Part shown: piece after piece, positions 1-7,931 of the stretch
How positions within the stretch are numbered: position 1 is the stretch's first letter
Layout of the letters: each line of letters begins with the position of its first letter
Assembly (NCBI GenBank): GCA_025459125.1
Contig: JALORE010000033.1
Span: forward strand, 1-32,343
Direction of reading: 5' to 3'
Origin: Planctomycetota bacterium
GTDB lineage: Bacteria; Planctomycetota; Phycisphaerae; Sedimentisphaerales; Anaerobacaceae
DNA: 32,343 nucleotides
Notes under the pieces: generated by a model
Seen by the model: only the letters and a program-made list of their open reading frames with translations
The model's database searches: none
What the model was told of the DNA's origin: nothing
Position numbers and translations under genes: made by a program

Positions 1-445
1 CGACGAGTTCATACAAATGTAGTGAAGACTTTCTCCAAAAAACGCCCCTGGCGCTATCAAGAATGCCTATTCACCTCCCAAACAGCGTAACTTGGGCTAG
101 GCTTCCTCTGCCTTCCCCCCAGGGCTTGGTGGCCGCCATCCTTCTGCAGTGCTCGGCGTGGCGCGTGGCCCGCGGACAGACAAATCGTGGAAAATGACAC
201 TCGCACGCAAAAAAACTGCGCCGGGCGCAGCCGCCCTGCCAGTGCTGATACGCGTTCCTTCCTCGACGGCTGCCCTCCGCGTTCTGAGGCACGACCGAAA
301 AACGCGGATTCTCTATGTCAATATACCTGTTCATGCCTGCCGTCTCATTTCCCGGACCGTTCGGGGCGCCGGCCGCCGCGCAGAACCGCTAAGGAAATCG
401 CGCGACCGGCGTCGATAGGCAGGGTAGAACTTTGGGGAAAGCATC
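1..445. other. Gene-free stretch at window start
   Basis: No convincing gene was seen here. Short open frames on both strands have no recognisable motif, no good ribosome-binding site and heavy overlap with each other. The segment just before 446 is rich in CG palindromes and ends in a plausible Shine-Dalgarno (GGGGAAAG) in front of the ATG at 446. A gene running in from the left edge cannot be excluded. Confidence 0.4.
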
Positions 446-694
446 ATGAAAACATGGATGTTCGTCACCGCCGTCTTCTGGCTGTTCTATGGTATGTGCG
501 TCTGTCCGCAATCCGCGGAGCAGACACCTTCCTCCAATGAGTGTATACCGGATACAACCGTCGACACGGATGTGTGTGTACGAACCTGGTACTTTCCGAG
601 TTGCGTCCGACCGCCGCCTCGGCCGGCCCTGGCCCTCTCTTCGTATGATCTGATCATACGATGGATCGAATCAACTTCACGGTTACAAGCCACA

Positions 695-728
695 GGCCAT
701 AAGCTTCCCACTTATGGCCTTCTTCTTT
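695..728 (+). terminator. Intrinsic-terminator-like hairpin
   Basis: GGCCATAAG (695-703) and CTTATGGCC (711-719) form a perfect 9-bp stem with a 7-nt loop, followed by the T-rich run TTCTTCTTT. It lies inside the open frame starting at 446, which argues against that frame being one intact gene. Confidence 0.5.
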
Positions 729-796
729 GCGCCGCCTCCGGCGCGGCCCTGCGGATCCGCGAGCCGGAAAATCAGGCATTTCCCGATGAGGGTCCC

Positions 797-823
797 GATT
801 CACGATTTACTATTCACGATCTC
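797..823. repeat. Short word repeat ATTCACGATTTACTATTCACG
   Basis: The words ATTCACGAT and TTTACTATTCACGAT follow each other directly. This near-tandem style matches the other word-repeat spacers of the window at 17351, 24989, 26624 and 31839, although the words differ. It marks the junction before the glycosidase-like block. Confidence 0.4.
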
Positions 824-1432
824 TCGACAGGCGATACTTACCAGGAATCGTGGACTATCCAGCGCGAAGTGCCGGGGGATTTATGATCGTGGCCGAGGAT
901 ATCTGGCCGGGTGTCGAGCAGCAACCCACCACCGACCGGCGGGATGAGTTGTGGGTGCCCGGCTACGGACTCTACGTCAATACCCTGGTCTACACGTACC
1001 TGCGCTTGTTCGGCGCCCGGGAAGAGGCCGGCCGGCTGTACGACCGGATGCACCTGTTTGCTGCGACGGAAGCTGTCGGCACTGGCTTGCGCGGTCTGCT
1101 GTTGCCGACACGGCCCTATTTCGCCCTCTGGGCCTTCGAGGAGTACGGCAGCGAGCGTTTCGACCTCATGGGAAACAGCCTGGCAGTCCTTTCCGGACTG
1201 GCGCCGTTGAACCTGGCGGCCGAGCTGACCAAGCTGGTCCGTCAGGGGAAGGACGCCGATTTGGGGTATGGTTTCAATGAGTGGCATCAGGCCCAACACG
1301 GCCGGCCCAAGGGCAATGACTGGCGGACGTGGTCGGTGGCCTTGTACATCTATGCGGCCGAATGTGTCCGGCGGGGCCGAACGCCGCTGTTCGACGAGGT
1401 CCGGGAGCCCATGCGCGCGGTGGAGGTCTGAC

Positions 1433-2030
1433 GTGGCACCGCGTGCTTTCTCCAGGGCACGCGACGCACATTATCGGCACTTCGCCTCCAATGTCATCCC
1501 CCGGTACGTCGCCCACCGCCGCGACCGATACGAGGACCGGCGCGTCCTGGAGCAGATCATCATTCCCTTTGTGCTGTCGCGTTTTGAGCCGTGTACGGTG
1601 CTGGAGGTGGGCCGGGGAGCCCTACGAGGCGTTCTACAACGAGTTCTGCGTGGGCCGGGAGCTCTGGACCATCGATTGGGATGCAACCCGCCGGCCGTCC
1701 GGCGCATGCAACCACGTGGTTGACAACGTCGTGAACCTGCGGGACCACTTCTCCGAAGCGTATCTCGACTTGGTGCTGATGAAGGGCGTCTTCGGCTGGG
1801 GTCTCAATGAGAAAGGGGCCATCGAGAGGGCTTTTGCGGCAGTCCACGCCGTGCTGACGCCGGGCGGCATCATTGTCCTGGGTTGGAACGACACGCCCGG
1901 CCTGGTGCCCGTGCCGTTGGAGCGGGTGCAAGCCCTGCGGCAGTTCACGCCCTACTACTTCCCGCCCCTGCGTGGGACTTCCTTCTGGTGCTCGACCGCT
2001 GCGCATGCATACAGCTTCTTCGTGAAGTGA
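1433..2030 (+). pseudogene. Frameshifted class I SAM-dependent methyltransferase
   Basis: A GTG start at 1433, one base after the preceding stop, reads YRHFASNVIPRYVAHRR and continues to the glycine-rich motif I (TVLEVG) near 1600-1612. There the frame breaks. The continuation lies one frame over, from EPYEAFYNEF at about 1616 through DLVLMKGVFGWGLNEKG and LTPGGIIVLGWND to the TGA at 2028-2030. Motif I and the post-motif LTPGG strand are typical of Rossmann-fold methyltransferases. The joined product would be about 198 residues. The break falls in a G-rich run (gtgggccggggag), so it could be a genuine mutation or a sequencing/assembly indel. The substrate cannot be predicted. Position directly behind another degraded gene favours real decay. 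Confidence 0.6.
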
Positions 2031-2054
2031 ATGCGGTGCCGGCGTGACTGCCTC

Positions 2055-2239
2055 ATACGGATTCGGAAATGCCCTTACGCTCTTTGGTCATCCTGAGCGC
2101 CGCGCGGGATCTGGCCTGCGAATGGGAAGAACCTCCTCTTTCGGTGGCCAGATCCTTCGGCTTCGCCTCAGAGCCTGCCCTGAGCAAAGCGAAGGGATGA
2201 CAGAGGTCCTGCCGCACACGAACTTCTCCGAATCCGTAT
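2055..2239. repeat. 185-bp repeat with terminal inverted repeats, copy 1
   Basis: The ends are perfect 13-bp inverted repeats: ATACGGATTCGGA at 2055-2067 and TCCGAATCCGTAT at 2227-2239. Inside, GTCATCCTGAGCG and GATCTGGCC on the left face GGCCAGATCCTTCGG and AGGGATGACAGAG on the right, so the whole unit is a long imperfect palindrome. A second copy of the same length is at 21232-21416. It encodes no protein and resembles a MITE- or REP-type mobile palindrome. Confidence 0.8.
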
Positions 2240-2308
2240 CAGGCCCATGCACGTTGGCTTGCCGTTGCGAACGCCGCGCAGCCATTCCTCATCCGTATGG
2301 TTGAGATC

Positions 2309-2337
2309 GCTTCGTCGCTGCGTTCCTCGCAATGATT
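2309..2337. repeat. Partial dispersed repeat (TTCGTCGCTGCGTTCCTCGC)
   Basis: TTCGTCGCTGCGTTCCTCGC followed by AATGA has the look of a dispersed repeat word common in bacterial intergenic DNA. Only one copy is present in this window, so the repeat status rests on recollection. It lies between the 185-bp repeat and the 3' end of the SHMT-like gene. Confidence 0.3.
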
Positions 2338-2359
2338 TCCATCGTTTGGAGATGGTTGC

Positions 2360-3772
2360 TCAGCGGAGCGGGAAGCGGGCGCAGAGGTCCCGGACCTGTT
2401 CCCGTGCCTCGCACTGGAGGCCCGGGTCCAGGCGGTACTGCCGGTCGCCCTGGACCTCGACGCGGGTCAGGATGCGATCGATCAGCTTCGCGATAGTCTC
2501 CATTTCCGTGGCCCGCATGCCGTTCTTGGTGACGATGGGGGTTCCCAGTCTCATGCCGCTGGTGATCCGCGCATTGTGACGGTCGTATGGCAGACGGTTC
2601 ATATTGACGATGACGCCGCAGTCTTCCAGGCAGTGCTGGACGACGAAACCGGTCAGCCGGTTCCCGGACGCCGTCGCCCCGTGGGGCTGGAAGTTCGCCA
2701 CATTGGCCAGGAACATGTGATTATCCGTACCGCCGGTCAGAACGTCGTAGCCCATCTTCACGAATTCCTCGGCGAGCACCTTGGCGTTTTCGACGATCCC
2801 AAACTGCCGCGTGCGGTATTCGGACGAGAGCATTTCCTTGAAAAAGACCGCCTTGGCGGCGACGTTATTCAGGCTGGGCGTACCCTGGAAGCCCGGGAAA
2901 GTGTTCTTCTCGATCCGCTCCCAGAGCGGCACCGCGCGTCGGCTGCCAGCAGGCTGACCGGGGCCGTCACTGCGTCCCCGGAACGCGGTATCGAAGTCGC
3001 GGCCCACGAGGATCAGGCCGCCGCGCGGGCCGCCGGGCTTGTATGTGCTGGTGGTTGTGAAATGCGCATAGTCCACCGGCGACGGATGCGCTCCCGCCGC
3101 GACCAGGCCGGCAATGTGCGAGATATCCGCCATGAGATAGGCGCCGACCTCGTCCGCCATGGCCCGGAAGCGGGCGAAATCGATGGTCCGGGAATAGGCA
3201 CTCGCCCCGCAGATGAGCAACCGCGGGCGGAATCGCAGCGCCTGCTCCCGGATGGCGTCGTAGTCCAGCAGGAAGGTGTCCGGCCGGACACTGTAGTGCT
3301 CGACCTCGAAGAACTTGCCCGCGAAGGAGACGGGCGCGCCGTGCGAGACGTGCCCGCCCTGGTCCATCGCCTGGCTCAGGATGCGGTCCCCTTTTTCGAG
3401 GAGAGCCGTAATGACGATCTGGTTGGCGCCGGTGCCGGAATGGGGCTGGACGTTGGCATACCTGGCCCCGTACACCTCCCGGGCCCGGTTGATGGCGAGG
3501 GTCTCCAGGCAGTCGACGACCTCGCAGCCGCCGTGGAAGCGGGCGCCGACGAACCCTTCCGTCGTTTTGTTCTGCACGACGGACCCCAGGGCCGCCAGCA
3601 CGGCCCGGGAGCACTGGTTCTCCGCCGCGATGAGCTGGAGTGTATTCTGCTGGCGATCGAATTCCTGCGCGAGGAGGCGATAAACTTCCTCATCGGTCCC
3701 CTCCAGCACGCTCGGCAGGTCCCGGTGGTATTGCTCGTTGGTTAACGCCCGGTTGCACGCTGGTTTGCTCAT
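2360..3772 (-). CDS. Serine hydroxymethyltransferase-like PLP enzyme (divergent)
   Basis: A 470-residue fold-type I PLP enzyme closely related to glycine/serine hydroxymethyltransferase, which makes glycine and methylene-THF from serine. Family blocks in order are LQLIAAENQCSRAV, YANVQPHSGTGANQ, LLICGASAYSRTIDFARF, YLMADISHIAGLVAAGAHP, the PLP-lysine region TTTSTYKPGGPRGG (K245), FPGFQGTPS, LTGGTDNHMF and ITSGMRLGTP (R408, matching the carboxylate-binding arginine). It differs from canonical GlyA where the active site is built. The usual NKYAEG is NKTTEG, RYYGG is RFHGG, and the HK before the lysine is YK. About 22 extra residues (FRGRSDGPGQPAGSRR region) follow the lysine loop, so it is longer than the usual ~415. 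It starts 27 bp after the rseP-like gene and is probably co-transcribed. It may be the cell's SHMT or a paralog with a changed substrate; the sequence does not decide. Confidence 0.85.
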   Translation of the reverse strand: MSKPACNRALTNEQYHRDLPSVLEGTDEEVYRLLAQEFDRQQNTLQLIAAENQCSRAVLAALGSVVQNKTTEGFVGARFHGGCEVVDCLETLAINRAREVYGARYANVQPHSGTGANQIVITALLEKGDRILSQAMDQGGHVSHGAPVSFAGKFFEVEHYSVRPDTFLLDYDAIREQALRFRPRLLICGASAYSRTIDFARFRAMADEVGAYLMADISHIAGLVAAGAHPSPVDYAHFTTTSTYKPGGPRGGLILVGRDFDTAFRGRSDGPGQPAGSRRAVPLWERIEKNTFPGFQGTPSLNNVAAKAVFFKEMLSSEYRTRQFGIVENAKVLAEEFVKMGYDVLTGGTDNHMFLANVANFQPHGATASGNRLTGFVVQHCLEDCGVIVNMNRLPYDRHNARITSGMRLGTPIVTKNGMRATEMETIAKLIDRILTRVEVQGDRQYRLDPGLQCEAREQVRDLCARFPLR

Positions 3773-3799
3773 TCCGTAAAACCTGCCCGTCGAGTTGTC

Positions 3800-5887
3800 T
3801 CAGAAGATCCGCCCGATGTCGTTACGCGTCACATAGATCAACAGCAGCAACACCATGGCCCAACCGGCGTACGCCAGGATGCCCTGCGTGCGCTCATTCA
3901 ACGCCGAGCCCTTGACCTTCTCGACCAGCATCAGCACGATCAAACCGCCGTCGAAGGGCGGGATCGGCAGGAAGTTGATCACCGCGATCGTGGCGCTAAT
4001 CAAGCCCAGGAAGTAGACGTAGTTCACCAGAGGCTGCTCCGCCACGATCTGGTAACTGACCGTGATGATGCCCACGGGCCCCATGAGGTTCTGCGGGCTG
4101 ATCAGGCCGCTGATCAGGCGTTTAAGCGTAATATAGGTCTGCGCGATGAACGTCCAGGTGCGGTGGTACCCCATGCTCAGCGCATGGACCGGATTCCTGG
4201 CCTGATAGAGGCGTTCCATCTGCCTGAAGGGCACCGACTCCGCCAGGACCGACTGGACGCTCACGGGTCGCTCGGTCCAGGCCGCCAACAGGGTCACGCC
4301 GCCTTCCGCCTGGTCATCGAGCCGATATTGAAGGGTAACGGGTTGTCCGGGCCAGCGTTTCACTTCCGCGACGACATCATGGAAGCTGGCGACGGGCTTG
4401 TCGTTGACGCGGACGATCCGCGCGCCCCGCGGGATCTCCACGGCGTCGGGCCGGCCTGCCGCGCTCACCGTCTTGGCGACGACCGCGTGCCGGGCATCCA
4501 GCGACGGGAGAAAGCCGATGACGACCCGCTTTGACCCGGGGTCCCGCTCGGGGGTAACGTTCACGGCGACCGTCTGCTCGACGCCGTTGGCATCCGTACG
4601 CAACACCTGCAACGGCAACGGCTTACCCTCGTACTCGGCCGTGATGTCCCGCAGCTCCTTGTACGTCGGATTTTGCGTCTGGGCCGCGGCGACGATAATA
4701 TCGCCGGGCAGCAGGTGCTCCGAGCCATTGCTCCGCCCGTTGCCGGCCGGCCGGTGGTCGCGATCCACGTCCATCACGCGCACGCGGGGCACCATGGAAT
4801 AAACGTGATTCAGATCCGCCTCGGTCTTGACATCGCCGTTGTCGGACACCGTCCAACTGAGCGGCAACTCCGTCTGCACCAACTCCACCGTGCGGCTCTT
4901 CTGCGATCTCTCGGCGGCGATCTGGATCGTGGGGGTGAGCGTTTCCCGGACGATCCCGGCGAAATCCCAGTATTGCTCGACCGGCCGGCCGTTGACCCTG
5001 GTGATGCGGTCGCCCGGGAGCAGCCCGGTCCGCTCCTGCAGGGTATTGGGTTCCGCGATGGCGGCAACCTTCAGGCTCAGCGGCTGGGTCACGCCGAAAT
5101 CCCGGAACTGGCTGCCCGGTGAACTCTGGGCCAACAGCGTGACGTCCTGGGTTGTGCCGTCCGCATGCTGGACCGTCAGCGCGACCGGCTCATCCGCATC
5201 CGACAAAGCGGCGGCGAGCAGGATGTTGCTGAAATCGAGGTCTTTTCCCTTGCCGTTGATCTTGAGGACCTCGTCGCCCGGACGCAGGCCGGCCTGGGCG
5301 GCCGGCGACCGGGGGGTCACGTCGCCCACGACGGCGGGCGGCAGGTGGATCCCCACCAGGAAGACCACCATGAAGATCAGGGCCGCACTGATCACGTTGA
5401 AGGTCACCCCCGCGGCGATGACCGCGGCACGGATGCCCACGGACTTGTTGGCGAAGGACCGTGGGTCCGACACCTGCTTCACCGGGCCGGTGTCTTCCTG
5501 GCCCAGCAGCTTCACGTACCCGCCAAACGGGAAGATGCCAATACGGTATTCCGTCGCCTCCTCCGCTTCGGCCGGCTCCTCATCGCCCCGCCGACCATAG
5601 AGGCTCGGCAGAAACCGGAGCTTGAATCCCGACCGCGTCTTGCGAATCCCCAGCAGCGTCGGAGGCATGAAGATCGAGAACGCTTCCACCCTGATCCCGC
5701 CCAGCTTGGCGATGATAAAATGACCGAACTCGTGCACGAGCACCACCGACCCGAAGCCCAGCAGCACGACCACCACATTGCCGGCCACGCCCAGGTTACG
5801 CGCGATGAGGTATCCCACCGCGATCAGCACCGCGACCCAGAAGATTCCGCTGAGCATCCTCATCCATGATCTTGCCGTCTCTGCCAT
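3800..5887 (-). CDS. rseP: RseP-like site-2 intramembrane zinc metalloprotease
   Basis: A 695-residue M50-family protease of the inner membrane. Homologs cut transmembrane anchors such as anti-sigma factors during envelope stress. The zinc motif HEFGH (residues 52-56) sits in the first core helix. The second motif, NFLPIPPFDGG (638-648), carries the third zinc ligand Asp. Hydrophobic helices flank both ends. Between them lie four PDZ-like segments at about 185-250, 272-335, 365-445 and 468-535, three with an LxPGDxI-type signature; the third and fourth are weaker. E. coli RseP has two PDZ domains and about 450 residues, so this protein is clearly enlarged. The start is set at 5887 because GGGAG lies 7 nt upstream. 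An in-frame ATG at 5932 has no such site. The gene follows dxr on the same strand, a pairing common in bacteria. Confidence 0.9.
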   Translation of the reverse strand: MAETARSWMRMLSGIFWVAVLIAVGYLIARNLGVAGNVVVVLLGFGSVVLVHEFGHFIIAKLGGIRVEAFSIFMPPTLLGIRKTRSGFKLRFLPSLYGRRGDEEPAEAEEATEYRIGIFPFGGYVKLLGQEDTGPVKQVSDPRSFANKSVGIRAAVIAAGVTFNVISAALIFMVVFLVGIHLPPAVVGDVTPRSPAAQAGLRPGDEVLKINGKGKDLDFSNILLAAALSDADEPVALTVQHADGTTQDVTLLAQSSPGSQFRDFGVTQPLSLKVAAIAEPNTLQERTGLLPGDRITRVNGRPVEQYWDFAGIVRETLTPTIQIAAERSQKSRTVELVQTELPLSWTVSDNGDVKTEADLNHVYSMVPRVRVMDVDRDHRPAGNGRSNGSEHLLPGDIIVAAAQTQNPTYKELRDITAEYEGKPLPLQVLRTDANGVEQTVAVNVTPERDPGSKRVVIGFLPSLDARHAVVAKTVSAAGRPDAVEIPRGARIVRVNDKPVASFHDVVAEVKRWPGQPVTLQYRLDDQAEGGVTLLAAWTERPVSVQSVLAESVPFRQMERLYQARNPVHALSMGYHRTWTFIAQTYITLKRLISGLISPQNLMGPVGIITVSYQIVAEQPLVNYVYFLGLISATIAVINFLPIPPFDGGLIVLMLVEKVKGSALNERTQGILAYAGWAMVLLLLIYVTRNDIGRIF

Positions 5888-6045
5888 CCAAACGCTCCCA
5901 AAAGAGGTGAAACCTGAAGAGTAAGAACCCAAAGAAAAAGGTCAAGCGCCAGAGCCAGAAAACCTGGTTTCCTGCACGGCGATACGCTCCTGCCTTCTTC
6001 CTTCGGCTTTCTTGCCGATTCTCCTTTGTCTTACGCCCCCGAAAG

Positions 6046-7239
6046 TCAGACGGTTTGGCGCAATTTCTGCCGGACCTGTTCCCGCGCCCAGGCATCCGCT
6101 TCCAGCAACTCCTCGAGGGATGTGCCGGACCGGACGGGGTGCCGGTCCAGGCAATGCTCGACCAGCTCCAGGATCTGCACGAAGCGCAGATGCCCCGTGA
6201 GGAACTCCGCGACCGCGGCTTCGTTGGCGGCGTTGAAGACCGCCGCCGCCGTACCGCCGGCCCGGGCCACCTCGTACGCCAGCGGCAACGCGCGGAAGGT
6301 CCGCGGGTCCGGCCGCTCGAAGTGCAGCGCCCCGATCTCCTCCAGACGCAGACGCGGCGCCACCCCCGCCACGCGGCGCGGGTGCGTCAGGGCGTACTGG
6401 ATCGGCAGGCACATGTCCGGCGCCCCGAGCTGGGCCACGACGGAGCCGTCCACGAATTCGACCAGCGAATGCACGATCGACTCCGGATGGATCAGCACCT
6501 CGATCTTCTCGACCGGCACGCCGAACAGCCAGTGGGCCTCGATCACCTCCAGCGCCTTGTTCATCAGGGTCGCGGAGTCCACCGTGATCTTCGGACCCAT
6601 CCGCCACGTGGGGTGCTGCAGGGCCTGTTCGCGGGTCACCTGCTCCAGGTCCGCGCGGCTCGCCCCGCGGAAAGGCCCGCCGGAGCCCGTCAGGAGGATC
6701 CGCTGGACCTCCCCAGCGGAGCCCGACCGTAGTGCCTGGAACACCGCCGAGTGCTCGCTGTCCACCGGCAGCAGAACGCTGCCGTGCTCCCGCGCAGTTC
6801 GCGTCAGCAGTTGGCCGGCAATCACGAGCGGCTCCTTGTTCGCAATGGCCAGCCGCTTGCCCGCCGCGGCCGCCGCCAGCGCCGAGGGCAGTCCCACGGC
6901 ACCCACCACGGCGGTCAGCACGGTATCCACGTCGTCGCGCTGCACCAACTCGACCAGACGGTCCGTCCCGGAGAAGATTGCGAACGGCTCCCGATCCCCG
7001 GACTTGCCGTCATGCCGTGCGGAACCCTCCAGCCGCGCGTGGAACTCCGCGACGGCTCCCGGGTGCGTGACTGCCGCCCAGCACGGCCGATACCGGCGCA
7101 CCTGCTGTGCCAGCAACTCCACGTTCCGGTGGGCGCTGAGCCCCACCACGCGGTACTCGGGTCCCAGGGCCTCGATCACGCGCAGGGCATTGCGCCCGAT
7201 CGACCCGGTCGACCCTAAAATAGCGATCCCTTGCGGCAT
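6046..7239 (-). CDS. dxr: 1-deoxy-D-xylulose 5-phosphate reductoisomerase
   Basis: This enzyme converts DXP to 2-C-methyl-D-erythritol 4-phosphate with NADPH, the first committed step of the MEP isoprenoid pathway, in the cytoplasm. The 397-residue length is standard. The NADPH-binding GSTGSIG is at residues 7-13. Further blocks are AIANKEPLV, LPVDSEHSAVFQAL, GSGGPFRG, MGPKITVDSATLMNKALEV, HPESIVHSLVEF and FNAANEAAV, covering metal-binding and substrate residues. ANKEPLV and SEHSA differ slightly from the usual ANKESLV and SEHNA. The ATG at 7239 fits the family N-terminus; the open frame upstream of it is not conserved sequence. No Shine-Dalgarno precedes it, and a promoter at 7248-7277 would start the message almost at the ATG. 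It leads the dxr-rseP-SHMT operon. Confidence 0.95.
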   Translation of the reverse strand: MPQGIAILGSTGSIGRNALRVIEALGPEYRVVGLSAHRNVELLAQQVRRYRPCWAAVTHPGAVAEFHARLEGSARHDGKSGDREPFAIFSGTDRLVELVQRDDVDTVLTAVVGAVGLPSALAAAAAGKRLAIANKEPLVIAGQLLTRTAREHGSVLLPVDSEHSAVFQALRSGSAGEVQRILLTGSGGPFRGASRADLEQVTREQALQHPTWRMGPKITVDSATLMNKALEVIEAHWLFGVPVEKIEVLIHPESIVHSLVEFVDGSVVAQLGAPDMCLPIQYALTHPRRVAGVAPRLRLEEIGALHFERPDPRTFRALPLAYEVARAGGTAAAVFNAANEAAVAEFLTGHLRFVQILELVEHCLDRHPVRSGTSLEELLEADAWAREQVRQKLRQTV

Positions 7240-7247
7240 AAAGCATT

Positions 7248-7277
7248 CTTGTATGATGAAATTGGGTAATCTGTCAA
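7248..7277 (-). promoter_or_regulatory. Sigma70-like promoter for dxr
   Basis: On the minus strand, TTGACA (7277-7272) and TACAAG (7253-7248) are separated by 18 nt. Transcription would begin roughly 2-5 nt before the dxr ATG at 7239, giving a nearly leaderless message. This agrees with the absence of a Shine-Dalgarno there. Confidence 0.45.
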
Positions 7278-7516
7278 GCCGAAAGGGTCGCCCGTTGCGG
7301 AGGGGAGCACGAAGCGTGTTGGGGCTCGCAGCTACACTACTCACATTCCGCCCGGTCAAGCTGGGGTCGTGCGTGGGCCCGAAGGGGGGCCAGGCCGACA
7401 GACCGCAGGGCGGGAATACCAAGCGGATCGGCGTAATCCACGCAAGGGGCCGCGCTGGGTTCCTCTGTGTCTCCGGCGGCACAGTGGCTTTCGTCGGGGC
7501 CGCGGTGACTCGCGCG

Positions 7517-7573
7517 GAGACGCGGAGGCGCAGAGAAGAGGCAAATCAACCCCTCGCGCCAACTCCGCGTCTC
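7517..7573. repeat. Palindromic repeat GAGACGCGGAG...CTCCGCGTCTC
   Basis: GAGACGCGGAG (7517-7527) and CTCCGCGTCTC (7563-7573) are perfect inverted 11-mers around a 35-nt centre. The surrounding words (CGCGGAGACGCGGAGGCGC on the left, CTCTGCGC on the right) have the style of dispersed intergenic word repeats. Confidence 0.5.
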
Positions 7574-7931
7574 TGCGCAAGATGATTTCCCGCTCATCCG
7601 GTTTGGAGTTCCCGGTCTTGGCTCTTGGTGCCAGGGGCCTTGGGTCTTCCCCGTACTCGTTCCGGCTCTCGTTTTCGGACGCTGGTGGCGCGGCGGGCCA
7701 GCCCCGCCCAGGAAAATGGGGCGTCGACGTCTGCCAGGGGAGACACCCGCGCCGTTCATCTCGGGGACTGGCGGAGGGGCCCAGGGTACGGGGACGCACC
7801 GGGAGCGCGGAAATCCACCCTCCTTCCCTGGTTCCGGGAGGTCGCGACTTCGACCGGGCCCACCGCCCCTGTGGAGGGCTCTGTTATGAGGCGTTGGCCG
7901 GGCGGGGCCGAGAGGATGGTGCGGGATGACG

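Larger units (their letters stand above)
446..1431 (+). pseudogene. Remnant of secreted six-hairpin glycosidase
   Basis: An ATG at 446 with GGGGAAAG upstream opens a signal-peptide-like start (MKTWMFVTAVFWLFYGM) that soon loses coding character and crosses a terminator-like hairpin at 695-719. From about 880, in another frame, the sequence reads clearly: MIVAEDIWPGVEQQPT, then ELWVPGYGLYVNTL, RFDLMGNSLAVLSGLAP and FNEWHQAQHGRPKG, ending at the stop 1429-1431. These blocks resemble the C-terminal (alpha/alpha)6 domain of bacterial amylo-alpha-1,6-glucosidase/GH100-like debranching enzymes. In that family, from memory, a segment with a His-Asn-Gly-Gly-x-Trp-Pro motif lies between the GNSLA and FNEW blocks. 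Here it is absent, as if some 65 codons were deleted in frame. With the N-terminal domains also missing, the locus looks dead. The methyltransferase remnant starts one base after its stop. Joining the 446 start to the 880-1431 block as one former gene is inference. Confidence 0.5.

Noticed and set aside
2576..3745. 389-codon plus-strand frame and 5165-5869 plus-strand frame
   Set aside because: They are shadows of the SHMT-like and RseP-like genes caused by high GC; composition is repetitive Arg/Ala/Gly/His without domains.
7780..7870. Second cobalamin-riboswitch-like match on the minus strand (GGGAAGGAGGGTGGATTTCC)
   Set aside because: Only the GGGAA and GGTG words match. The rest of the core is absent, and it would lie about 500 nt from dxr, which is not a B12 gene.
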